From an uncultured Bacteroides sp. (GTDB lineage: Bacteria; Bacteroidota; Bacteroidia; Bacteroidales; Bacteroidaceae), in NCBI RefSeq assembly GCF_958445495.1, contig NZ_CAUCSQ010000027.1, forward strand, positions 1 through 56,090: a stretch of 56,090 nucleotides of DNA, read 5' to 3'. Made by a program: the position numbers and the translations under genes. The notes below the pieces were generated by a model. That model saw only the letters and a list, made by a program, of their open reading frames with translations. It was not told where the DNA came from and made no database searches. Below, piece after piece: positions 9,001-17,273 of the stretch (position 1 is the first letter of the stretch; the number at the start of each line of letters is the position of its first letter).

Positions 9001-12000
9001 TTAAAAGGATAGGTTGAATCCGCCGGATATGGTCCGGGTCTGCGAGTATCCCGTCGCGCTGGTAGAACCGTCGAAACTGGAACGGGGGTCGAGTCCTTTG
9101 CGTTTGGACCAGTAAGCCACGTTGTCACAGGTGACGAAAAGGCGCAACTTTTCCAGCTTCATTTTCTTCAGCCATGATTTCGGCACGGTGTAACCCAGTG
9201 TAAGCGTCTGGAATGTCAAAGAGCTTGCGTCTGTCAGCCAGCGGTCGGAAGAATAAGCGGACGATAAATCGTTATATTGCCAACGGGGAATGTTGGAGTT
9301 GGGATTCTCTTCAGACCATGCGTTATAGATATCCTTGTGGATGTTCCTGCCCGTAGCGTCCGTATAAGGCGAGGTCATCAGGCCGGCATATCCGGAATCG
9401 TATGCTTTCCCGCCTATGGAATAAAGGAAGCTGGCGCTCAAATCGAATCCCCGGAAAGAGAACGTCGTGCCGAAACCGCCGTAAACGTCCGGCATGGCGG
9501 AACCGCACAGGTAATAGTCCGCTTCGTCGTAAGTGGTCGTTTTCTGCAACTGTCCCTGGTCGTCCGTATAATACCACATGGACTCGCCCTGGGAAGAGAC
9601 GCCGGCGTATTTCTTCAACCTCCATGTGTAATACGGCATTCCTTCGGATACGAAGTAGTTGCCGTTGAGGTAACCCGTCTTGCCTTCCTGTTCATACGTC
9701 TTTTTGTCTTCGGGAAGATACGTCACCTTGTTCTTGTAATGGGTAAGGTTGAGGTTGACGGACCACAGGAGGTCTTTCGTCTTGATGACGTCCACGTTGA
9801 AGTCGGCTTCCACCCCTTGGTTCACCATGTCGCCCACGTTGTCGTAATAGCCGCTGTAGCCCAGTGAAAGAGGCACGGAAAAGTAGAATAGCATATCGCT
9901 GGTTTTGCGGTGGAAATATTCGATGCTGCCGCTGAAACGGCTCTTGAAAGCTTCGAATTCGATACCGGCGTTGAAGTTGCCGTTGGTTTCCCAGGTGATG
10001 TTTTCATTTCCTTTGTTGGAGAACGTCAAAGACAGTTCGTCGCTCGAACTTTCGATGTAATAAGTATCGACGTAATAATAGCTGCCGATGCCGTCGTTAC
10101 CCTGCTCGCCGTAAGAAGCCTTTACTTTCAGCATGTTCAGCCAGTCTATGTTGTACCAGTTTTCCTTGCTGACAATCCAGGCTCCTCCCAGTGACCAGAA
10201 ATTTCCCCAGCGGTGGTCCGGATGGAAGGTAGACGAACCGTCCCGGCGGAACGAACCCGACAGGAAATAACGCCCGTCATAGTCATATTGCCCTCTGAAC
10301 ATATATCCTTCGTTGTTGCTCAAACTGGAATTGCCGGTGATTCCTCCCTTGATGATGGCTCCGTCCAGTTCCTGGTTGCCGTAGTAAGAGAACATCTTGC
10401 TTTTGCTTCCTCCCGTACTGGTTTGGGTATAGCGGTTGTATTCGTGTCCGAACAACAGGTTGAGATTGTGCTTGCCGAAACTCTTGCTGTAATTCAACAG
10501 TTGTTGCAGGTTTACCGCCAGAGTGCGGTAATGGTAAGCCGTCACCGCTCCTCCCTGGGAAGTGTTGTAACCGTAGAACGAGTTGGTGGCGGTCATCGTC
10601 CGGTTTTCCGTGTCATATACACTGGCGTTTAACGTCAGCTTGAAATCTTTCAGGAAACTGATGTCGGCATATCCCTGGACGTTGAACCCGTTGCTGTTGT
10701 TGCTGCTGCCGTCCAGCAGGTCGGACTGGATGGCGTTCCCTTTCTTGTAGACCGGACGGTTCAGCCCTGCGTTGCCGCCGTCGCCGTAGTCATACAATTT
10801 GCCGTTGGCATCGGTCATGATACGTCCCTCTCCGTCGCGGATATATACCGGGTAGATGGGGGCGATTTCATGGGCGGGCCCGAAAGCGCCTTCCATATAG
10901 TTGAAATCACTGTGTGAATACGACATGTTCCCGCCGATTTTCAGCCAGCTTCTGGCTTGGTAATCCGCTTTCATACGGGCTGAATAACGCTGGTAGTCCG
11001 AACCGTAACAGATTCCTTCGTTTTTCATATAACCCACGCTGCCGTAGAAGGCGAACTTGTCCGTACCGCCGTTTACGCTCAGGTTGTATTCCTGGCGCAG
11101 GCCGTTGCGCAAACCCTCTTCGCGCCAGTCGTCGGGGCGGATTAAGTAATCCTGCCCGTTGTAGTTCACGATGTTGCCGAGTGTCGCCTGGGGATTCAGC
11201 TTGCCGTTCTCCCCTATCAGGTATTGGTTTTCGGGAACGTTATATACGATGTATCCCAATCCTCCTTCGCTTCCGCTCTTGCCCAATGTGTTGTTGGCGT
11301 TGACGTGCGCGTCGTAAGCACTCTGCCCCTTGCCGCGTTTGAAATAGTTGTAGAGCGCCCGGTAATAAGCCTCGTAATATTCGCCGGGTTCCGTGATGTA
11401 GTCATAGTCCACTTTGGCGTCTATGTTGGCTCCCCATTTGGAGTCGAACTGGAAAGTCGCCTTTCCTTTCTTGGCTGTCTTGGTGGTTATCATGATTACC
11501 CCGTTAGCGCCTTTTGCCCCGTATAGCGCGTTCGAAGCGGCGTCTTTCAATACCGTGATAGACTCTACGTCGGAAGGATTGATGTCACTCCAGTAACCGT
11601 TGTAAGGCAGTCCGTCCAATACAATCAGCGGGTCGTTGCTGGCGTTGATGGAGCTAAGGCCGCGGATACGGATGGTCGGCGTGGCGGTAGGCGAGCTGCC
11701 TTCAATCATCTGCACGCCCGCCACCTTTCCTTTCAATGCGGAAATCGGGTTGCTGACCTGTTGCTTGGCGATATCGTCGGCTTTGATGATACCTGCCGAA
11801 CCGGTGAACGACTCGCGCGTTTGCTTGCCGAAGGCCACCACCATCACTTCATTCAGGCTCTGGGCGTCTTCTTCCAGATAAACGGTAAGCTTCTTTCCCT
11901 TGTGTATCTTTACTTCGGCCGTCTTGAAGCCGATGTAGGAAACTTTGAGTTTGTCTGCGCCGGCGCTGACCCTGACGGTGAAATTGCCGTTGATGTCGGT

Positions 12001-12504
12001 CACCGTACCGTTCCGCCCGTTCAGCTCGGTCACATTGGCACCGATAATCGGTTCGCCTTTCGCGTCGATGACCTTGCCGGTGACGGTTATCTTTTTGTTT
12101 TGGTTGGGAGATTGCACCTCGGTGGACAATATGATTTTGTTGTCCATCACTTTATAATTGACCCCCGTGCCTTCGAAAATCTGTTCCAGAATCTTGAAGA
12201 TGTTTCCGCTCTCGGTGTTTACCGATACGCGGCGCTTCAAATCTATCTGGTTGTTGTTGTAGAAAAAGTTGTATCCGCTTTCCTGTTCCAGCTTCTGCAG
12301 GATGTTGCCCACGGTCTGGACGGATACTTTCATCTCCTCGTCCGCTCTCTGCGCGAACGGGGAAGCATGCGTGAATCCGGCGGAGCAGCCTAACAGCATG
12401 ATAATTAGCGATGTCTTCCTGAAAGCGGGCAACGCTTTCTTGAAAGCAGGTAAGGACGGCTTTATTATCCGTGATAAAGGGATAACAGGATGTCTATGTG
12501 TCAT
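9001..12504 (-). CDS. SusC/RagA TonB-dependent transporter with STN domain (locus A)
   Basis: About 1167 residues. After the signal (LIIMLLGCSAGFTHA) comes an STN signalling domain (VGNILQKLEQESGYNFFY), a carboxypeptidase-regulatory-like domain (KITVTGKVIDAKGEPIIGANV), a plug (VMVVAFGKQ, IRIRGLSSINASNDPLIVLDG, SNALYGAKGANGVIMITTK) and a large beta-barrel ending in GGFNLSF. It imports ligand captured by SusD. The STN domain signals to the FecR anti-sigma factor encoded 172 bases upstream. Two upstream in-frame ATGs exist (12531, 12576). The ATG at 12504 is preferred because an A-rich run lies directly before it, as in many Bacteroides genes, but the n-region is long in every case. Confidence 0.93.
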   Translation of the reverse strand: MTHRHPVIPLSRIIKPSLPAFKKALPAFRKTSLIIMLLGCSAGFTHASPFAQRADEEMKVSVQTVGNILQKLEQESGYNFFYNNNQIDLKRRVSVNTESGNIFKILEQIFEGTGVNYKVMDNKIILSTEVQSPNQNKKITVTGKVIDAKGEPIIGANVTELNGRNGTVTDINGNFTVRVSAGADKLKVSYIGFKTAEVKIHKGKKLTVYLEEDAQSLNEVMVVAFGKQTRESFTGSAGIIKADDIAKQQVSNPISALKGKVAGVQMIEGSSPTATPTIRIRGLSSINASNDPLIVLDGLPYNGYWSDINPSDVESITVLKDAASNALYGAKGANGVIMITTKTAKKGKATFQFDSKWGANIDAKVDYDYITEPGEYYEAYYRALYNYFKRGKGQSAYDAHVNANNTLGKSGSEGGLGYIVYNVPENQYLIGENGKLNPQATLGNIVNYNGQDYLIRPDDWREEGLRNGLRQEYNLSVNGGTDKFAFYGSVGYMKNEGICYGSDYQRYSARMKADYQARSWLKIGGNMSYSHSDFNYMEGAFGPAHEIAPIYPVYIRDGEGRIMTDANGKLYDYGDGGNAGLNRPVYKKGNAIQSDLLDGSSNNSNGFNVQGYADISFLKDFKLTLNASVYDTENRTMTATNSFYGYNTSQGGAVTAYHYRTLAVNLQQLLNYSKSFGKHNLNLLFGHEYNRYTQTSTGGSKSKMFSYYGNQELDGAIIKGGITGNSSLSNNEGYMFRGQYDYDGRYFLSGSFRRDGSSTFHPDHRWGNFWSLGGAWIVSKENWYNIDWLNMLKVKASYGEQGNDGIGSYYYVDTYYIESSSDELSLTFSNKGNENITWETNGNFNAGIEFEAFKSRFSGSIEYFHRKTSDMLFYFSVPLSLGYSGYYDNVGDMVNQGVEADFNVDVIKTKDLLWSVNLNLTHYKNKVTYLPEDKKTYEQEGKTGYLNGNYFVSEGMPYYTWRLKKYAGVSSQGESMWYYTDDQGQLQKTTTYDEADYYLCGSAMPDVYGGFGTTFSFRGFDLSASFLYSIGGKAYDSGYAGLMTSPYTDATGRNIHKDIYNAWSEENPNSNIPRWQYNDLSSAYSSDRWLTDASSLTFQTLTLGYTVPKSWLKKMKLEKLRLFVTCDNVAYWSKRKGLDPRSSFDGSTSATGYSQTRTISGGFNLSF

Positions 12505-12676
12505 TTTTTTTATAAATTTAGGGTTAAACATGTATTTGAAAAAAACGGTTGATAAACCATCCGGCGGAGAGTGCATGCTTGTCTCGGCGCGGAATGGATA
12601 TCCTGTCCTGCATATTAGTCGTTTCTCAGGGAGCTCTCTTTTTCATATCCGTAGGGTGATTGAGGTTGATGAATGG

Positions 12677-13708
12677 TTAATATAACTCGATAATGCTTCT
12701 TTCGTCATTGAATTTTTCCATGTTCACGTATTTCCAGTGCACGTGTGACGAGAGCCTGAAAAACTCCAGGATGCGTTCTACGCGCTGGTTGGTGAACGTG
12801 CCGGTGAAAGCATGCCGGTAAAGTTCGGGATTCTTTATGTCAAACACCACCGCATAGCGTTTCTCCAGCATCCGGACAGCCTCTTTGAAAGGAGTGTTGT
12901 TGAAGATGATTTTCCCTTCCTTCCAGGATGTCTCCACCTCTCCGTCGGTCTTTTGCAGTTCCAGTTGCCGTTTGCCGGTGGTGTGGTAAGTCAGCTTCTC
13001 ATACGGTTTCAGGATGGTTTGTTTGTGTTTCTGTTCGTCCCGGAAGACAAATCCCAGCTTGCCTTCTATCAGCGTAGTGGTTATTTCTTCCTGGTCGGCG
13101 TAGGCGTTCACGTTGAAAGACGTGCCCAGTACGCGGATTTTGGTTTCATGAGGCATGCTGACGATGAAAGGCTGTCCGGTGTTTTTGGTTACGGCGAAGT
13201 AAGCCTCTCCCTCCAGTTCGATTTCACGCTTGTCGCCGTTGAATGCGGAAGGATAACGCAATGTGGATTCCGAGTTCAGGTACACTTGCGTGCTGTCGGG
13301 CAGCAAGACCGATGAGGTTACCCCCGGTCCGGTCGAGAAACTCATCATTTGCACCGTGTTTTTCGAAGCTCCCAGGCTTTCCGTGTAGAAATAGAAAGCG
13401 CATGCCACTACCGGTATGAAAAGGATTGCCGCCGTGCGTTGGAGCCACAAGACGGTTTTTGAGTAGAAGGCTTTGCGTTGCAGGCGCCTGTTTACGGTTT
13501 TCAACGCCTGTACCGTGTCTACCCGTTCCATGACCGAAGCCGTGTCTATGGCCATGTAGAGGGAATAAAACTGCCATGCCGCCTGTTCGTTTTCCTCTGA
13601 GGCGGCTATCCATTGCTCCACGATAGCCTTGTTCTTGGCTGTCAGTGTTCCCTCGAAATATTCGGGGAGCATCTCTTCTATTGTTCCGTATTCGTCCGGT
13701 TGTACCAT
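12677..13708 (-). CDS. FecR-family anti-sigma factor (locus A)
   Basis: A 343-residue protein. The N-terminal ~80 residues form the cytoplasmic sigma-binding part (IEEMLPEYFEGTLTAKNKAIVEQWI). One membrane segment follows at ~90-108 (TAAILFIPVVACAFYFY), then the periplasmic FecR domain (TGPGVTSSVLLPDSTQVYLNSES, GEAYFAVTK, FIVSMPHETKIRVLGTSFNVNAY) and a C-terminal DUF4974-like domain (FNNTPFKEAVRMLEKRY). It should hold the ECF sigma factor inactive until the ligand-loaded SusC engages it through its STN domain. Its sigma partner is divergently transcribed from the other strand, with 135 bases between the two starts, rather than lying immediately upstream in the same operon. Confidence 0.92.
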   Translation of the reverse strand: MVQPDEYGTIEEMLPEYFEGTLTAKNKAIVEQWIAASEENEQAAWQFYSLYMAIDTASVMERVDTVQALKTVNRRLQRKAFYSKTVLWLQRTAAILFIPVVACAFYFYTESLGASKNTVQMMSFSTGPGVTSSVLLPDSTQVYLNSESTLRYPSAFNGDKREIELEGEAYFAVTKNTGQPFIVSMPHETKIRVLGTSFNVNAYADQEEITTTLIEGKLGFVFRDEQKHKQTILKPYEKLTYHTTGKRQLELQKTDGEVETSWKEGKIIFNNTPFKEAVRMLEKRYAVVFDIKNPELYRHAFTGTFTNQRVERILEFFRLSSHVHWKYVNMEKFNDERSIIELY

Positions 13709-13811
13709 TTTCTGATGTTTTCTTTTATATTAAGACGGGCGGGAAAAAGAGTTGTCTAAACGAAAAACGCTTTTTTTTGCATGTTTTTAGTGTTTTTTCT
13801 TAATAAAACTA

Positions 13812-13819
13812 TACTTTTG
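13812..13819 (+). promoter_or_regulatory. Bacteroides -7 element for the ECF sigma gene
   Basis: TACTTTTG fits TAnnTTTG and lies 24 bases before the ATG at 13844. It would place the transcript start downstream of the in-frame ATG at 13781, ruling that start out. No clear -33 element is seen. Confidence 0.5.
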
Positions 13820-13843
13820 TCTTTAAATTACTTTCAGGTTAAA

Positions 13844-14413
13844 ATGAATGACTCTTTAAACGAGAAGACGCTTTTGTGGTTATCATCTATCCGGATGGGT
13901 GATAAAAGAGCCTTTGACAACCTGTTTCAGGCTTTCTATCCCATGCTTTGCGCCTATTGCCATAAGTTGGTTTCGCTTGAAGACGCCGAAGAGATTGTGC
14001 AGGATTGCCTGGTGTGGGTCTGGGAGAGCAGAGAGACGGGATTTCTTATAGAGTCGCCTGTACAGTATTTTTTCCGTATGGTGTATCACCGGGCGTTAGA
14101 CCGTATCGCATCGCACGAAGTCAAGCAACGCGCCGAGAATGTTTTTTTCCAGAAGATGCAGAAACGTCTGGAGGAGACGGATTATTATCAGATGGAAGAG
14201 CTGACACGGCTTGTCAGGGAAGCCATCCGTGCCTTGCCCCCTCTTTACCGGGAAGTGTTTAAGATGCACCGTTTTCAGGAAATGACCTATCAGGAGATAG
14301 GCGATGCGCTCGGCATATCTCCTAAGACGGTGGCCTACCGCATCCAGCAAGCCTTGAAATTGTTGCGTACCGGGCTGAAAGATTATCTTTTCAATATCGT
14401 GATGATGTTGTGA
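13844..14413 (+). CDS. ECF RNA polymerase sigma factor (locus A)
   Basis: A 189-residue sigma-70 family protein. Region 2 is near residues 20-85 (KRAFDNLFQAFYPMLCAYCHKLV, DAEEIVQDCLVWVWE). Region 4 is near 125-185 (LPPLYREVFKMHRFQEMTYQEIGDALGISPKTVAYRIQQALK, with the helix-turn-helix). It should direct transcription of the locus A SusC/SusD operon when released by FecR. It is divergent from FecR and convergent with the GH95 gene, which is less usual than the sigma-FecR-SusC-SusD order seen in locus C. The start follows from the promoter position and from the MNDSLNEKTL N-terminus. Confidence 0.92.
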   Translation: MNDSLNEKTLLWLSSIRMGDKRAFDNLFQAFYPMLCAYCHKLVSLEDAEEIVQDCLVWVWESRETGFLIESPVQYFFRMVYHRALDRIASHEVKQRAENVFFQKMQKRLEETDYYQMEELTRLVREAIRALPPLYREVFKMHRFQEMTYQEIGDALGISPKTVAYRIQQALKLLRTGLKDYLFNIVMML

Positions 14414-14511
14414 CGGCATGGAAAAGGGGAATGTGTCCGAACAGAGAGGAACATCCGGAACAGTTACGGATGATAACGGATAGACATGGAAAAACCGTAT
14501 CATTACTCTGA

Positions 14512-14676
14512 AATGCCCCCCAAAAGTTAGACACAAAACTTTTGGGGGGCATTATGTATAGACATCACAATTTTGAAGAACGTTTACATGTAGTAAGTCG
14601 GATACGGTCTTTTTATTGCGGTGAAGAGTGCCAGGCTTCAGATGAGAAGCCCGTTTCTTTCAAAATCAGGTTTTGA
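14512..14676 (+). mobile_element. Truncated IS end with transposase N-terminal relic (IS3-like)
   Basis: A perfect 17-bp stem (14512-14528 with 14537-14553, loop AGACACAA) sits directly before an ATG at 14554. The frame begins MYRHHNFEERLHVVSRI, resembling the start of IS3-group helix-turn-helix OrfA proteins, then loses resemblance and stops at 14676 after 40 residues. I read this as the left end of an insertion sequence whose body has been deleted. It lies between the ECF sigma gene and the GH95 gene, 20 bases from the GH95 stop. The IS family is an inference from the N-terminal motif only. Confidence 0.5.
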
Positions 14677-14695
14677 CACTCCCCCGTACCGGTTC

Positions 14696-17143
14696 TTATT
14701 TGCCGAGCTTCAAGCGGTTCTCCGCCAGAGTTACCTCGTATTTTTTCCCTTTCTCCGTTTTGAACGCCAGTGTGCTGTCTTTATACCTCAACGTGCAGGG
14801 GACTCCCGATTTGGAGAGAACGGTCGCTTTCTCCAGCTCCCCTTCTTTCCACGAGATAGCGACCTCAAAGTTCCCTTTGGCACAGATACCGCCGACCGAC
14901 CCGTTTTTCCAGACGTCCGGCAAGGCGGGAAGCAGTTGGATAAATCCCATATGGCTTTGCAGCAGCATCTCGGTGATTCCTGCCGTGCCTCCGAAATTCC
15001 CGTCGATTTGGAAAGGCGGGTGGGTATCCCATAAGTTATCCAGCGTGCCGTTCTTTAACAGGTTGGCATATAATTTGTATGCATGGTTCCCGTCCTGGAG
15101 CCGCGCCCATTGGTTGAGCTTCCAGCCCATGCTCCATCCCGTCGCGCCGTCTCCGCGGTGTTCCAGTACGACCTTGGCCGCCTGTGCGAGTTCGGGAGTC
15201 GTGACGGGGGAAATCGTATGTCCCGGATGCAACCCGAACAAATGGTTGACGTGGCGGTGTTTGTCTTTCGGGTCGTCTATGTCCGTCGACCATTCCAATA
15301 ACTGGCCGTACCGTCCTATGCGGTACGGGGCGAGTTTCTCCAGCACATTCTCCCATTGCCTGCGTTCTTTGGCGTCCACTCCGAGCACTTTGCTCGCCTG
15401 GATGGCGTCTGACAATATTTCACGCACGACGGCATGCGCGAAAGTCACCCCCTCGTCTACCGGGCCGTGTTCGGGAGAGGTGGAAGGGGCGGCGGTATAA
15501 CTGCCGTCGGGCTTGCGCCACAGATGGTCCACCGTGAACCGGGCGCTGCTCTTGATAAGCCCGTAACCGATTTCTTTCAGGAATTTCCTGTCGCGGGTGT
15601 AGTCGTAATATTCCCAGATATGCGTGGCGAGCCAGGGACCGGCGGTGGGATTCAGGTTCCATTCCATAGACGTGCTGGACAGAGGCGCCGTAAATCCGAA
15701 AATGTTGGCGGAGATGGAGGCGGTCCATCCGCGGGCGTTGAAATAAGCCTGCGCCGTCTGCTCGCCGGGTTTCACCAGGCTGCGTATGAAATCTATCAGA
15801 GGCCATGCGCATTCCGCCAGGTTGGTGGAGCAGGCGGGCCAGTAATTCATTTGTACGTTGATGTTGTTGTGGTAGTCCACCCGCCACGGGCCGTCCGTGT
15901 TGTTGTGCCATATCCCCTGCAGGTTGGCAGGCATATTGCCGGGCCGTGAGCTGGCGATGAGCAGGTAACGTCCGAACTGGTAGTACAACTGTTCCAGTTG
16001 GTAGTCCGGCGTTCCTTTCCTGTAGTTTGCCAGACGTTTGTCCGTCGGCAGGTCGGGGGCGCCCGTTTCCGGGTTCAGCCGGAGATGCACGCGGTTGAAT
16101 AAGGCGGTGTAGTCCGCTTTGTGGTTGCGGCACAGCTCCTCATACCCCTTCTGCAGGGCTTTGTCCATCATGGAGCGTGTTGTCAGTACCGGGTCGTTGC
16201 CGACGTAGGTTTCCGGGTCGTTGAAATCCGGGTCGAAATTCATCTTATAGTCGGTGTCGGCCGTCAGCAGGAATATCACCTCGTCGGCGTCTTTTACCGT
16301 AATCCGGCCGTTTCCGGTTTCCAGCGTCCCTCCTTTATGAAGCGCCTTGATGCGGAGAGCGAACTTCATGCGGTTGTTTTTAAGGATTCCGGTGTACAGC
16401 AGCCCGTCGGCGCCGTCCGTTTCCAGCCGGCTTTCGGCTTCGCTGTTCGGGCAATAGCTGAGTACGAGATTCTGCTTCCCTCCCCGGTCGGCCGTGAATT
16501 TCATAACCATCACGCTGTCCGGATACGAGATGAAATATTTCCGTTGATACCGCGTTCCGTCTTTATCGAACTGGACTACGGCCATTGCAGAGTCCAGTGA
16601 CAGGATGCGGCGGTAGTTGCCCATGTTGATTTCGCTGAGCCCGGTTTCCACGTAAAGCTCTCCCATCGTGGTAAACGAGCCGAAACGGAACGGAGTCTCA
16701 GGTTCGTCATAGGCGGCCAGCCCGTTGAAATTCTCCCTGGTAAGGGAAGCGGCCTTTTCTTTGTCCCCGTCCAGGAAAGCCTGCCGGATTTCTTTCAGGA
16801 CATTTGCCGACTGTTTGTTTACGTTCCAGTAGTATCCGGCTCCTTTGGCGGTATTCGGCCCTCCCTTCCACAATGTCTTTTCATTGAGGGTGATGCGTTC
16901 GGCAGATACCGACCCCATGATATTCGCCCCCAGGCTGCCGTTGCCGATGGGCAAGGAACGGCTTTCCCATGCCTGGTCCGGATTGGTTCCCCGCCCGGAA
17001 GCGCGCAACCAGACAGCCCGTCCGTCGAGGTTGTTGGGAGTATCGAACCAAATGGAAAGCCCCTGAGTGTAATCCGCATTTCCGGCCGGTGAAGCCGAAA
17101 GCGAAAACAGGGTGCAGAGAATAAGAGAGCAAAGTTTTTTCAT
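14696..17143 (-). CDS. GH95 alpha-L-fucosidase (or alpha-L-galactosidase)
   Basis: An 815-residue protein with a cleavable signal peptide (MKKLCSLILCTLFSLSASPAG), so probably periplasmic. GH95 architecture is clear: an N-terminal beta domain (SLPIGNGSLGANIMGSV, ITLNEKTLWKGGPNT), an (alpha/alpha)6 barrel with HNNINVQMNYWPACSTNL (~residue 430, the two catalytic-type Asn), SPEHGPVDEG (~556, candidate general acid Glu), LHPGHTISP, and DTHPPFQIDGNFGG (~709, conserved Asp). The family removes alpha-1,2-linked L-fucose, or L-galactose in some members, by inversion, typically from host glycans or xyloglucan. It is transcribed toward the locus A sigma gene and separated from it by an IS relic, so operon membership with locus A is not supported. 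Confidence 0.92.
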   Translation of the reverse strand: MKKLCSLILCTLFSLSASPAGNADYTQGLSIWFDTPNNLDGRAVWLRASGRGTNPDQAWESRSLPIGNGSLGANIMGSVSAERITLNEKTLWKGGPNTAKGAGYYWNVNKQSANVLKEIRQAFLDGDKEKAASLTRENFNGLAAYDEPETPFRFGSFTTMGELYVETGLSEINMGNYRRILSLDSAMAVVQFDKDGTRYQRKYFISYPDSVMVMKFTADRGGKQNLVLSYCPNSEAESRLETDGADGLLYTGILKNNRMKFALRIKALHKGGTLETGNGRITVKDADEVIFLLTADTDYKMNFDPDFNDPETYVGNDPVLTTRSMMDKALQKGYEELCRNHKADYTALFNRVHLRLNPETGAPDLPTDKRLANYRKGTPDYQLEQLYYQFGRYLLIASSRPGNMPANLQGIWHNNTDGPWRVDYHNNINVQMNYWPACSTNLAECAWPLIDFIRSLVKPGEQTAQAYFNARGWTASISANIFGFTAPLSSTSMEWNLNPTAGPWLATHIWEYYDYTRDRKFLKEIGYGLIKSSARFTVDHLWRKPDGSYTAAPSTSPEHGPVDEGVTFAHAVVREILSDAIQASKVLGVDAKERRQWENVLEKLAPYRIGRYGQLLEWSTDIDDPKDKHRHVNHLFGLHPGHTISPVTTPELAQAAKVVLEHRGDGATGWSMGWKLNQWARLQDGNHAYKLYANLLKNGTLDNLWDTHPPFQIDGNFGGTAGITEMLLQSHMGFIQLLPALPDVWKNGSVGGICAKGNFEVAISWKEGELEKATVLSKSGVPCTLRYKDSTLAFKTEKGKKYEVTLAENRLKLGK

Positions 17144-17203
17144 AATATGTATCGTTTAAAGGAATGTATTTCAAGGAATATCTTTCACAAAGGCAATGGT
17201 TTT

Positions 17204-17221
17204 CCGGATGCCGGCATCCGG
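17204..17221. terminator. 18-bp perfect palindrome between sulP and GH95
   Basis: CCGGATGCCGGCATCCGG is a perfect palindrome in the 130-base gap after the SulP stop. A second imperfect stem (TTTCCG...CGGAAA, 17229-17258) lies beside it. Read on the - strand the palindrome is followed by AAAACC rather than T's, so a terminator role for the SulP transcript is only likely, not certain. Confidence 0.35.
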
Positions 17222-17273
17222 CGTCTGTTTTCCGTACCTGCCGGCCTGTTGCCGGAAACACCGCAGAATGCTA

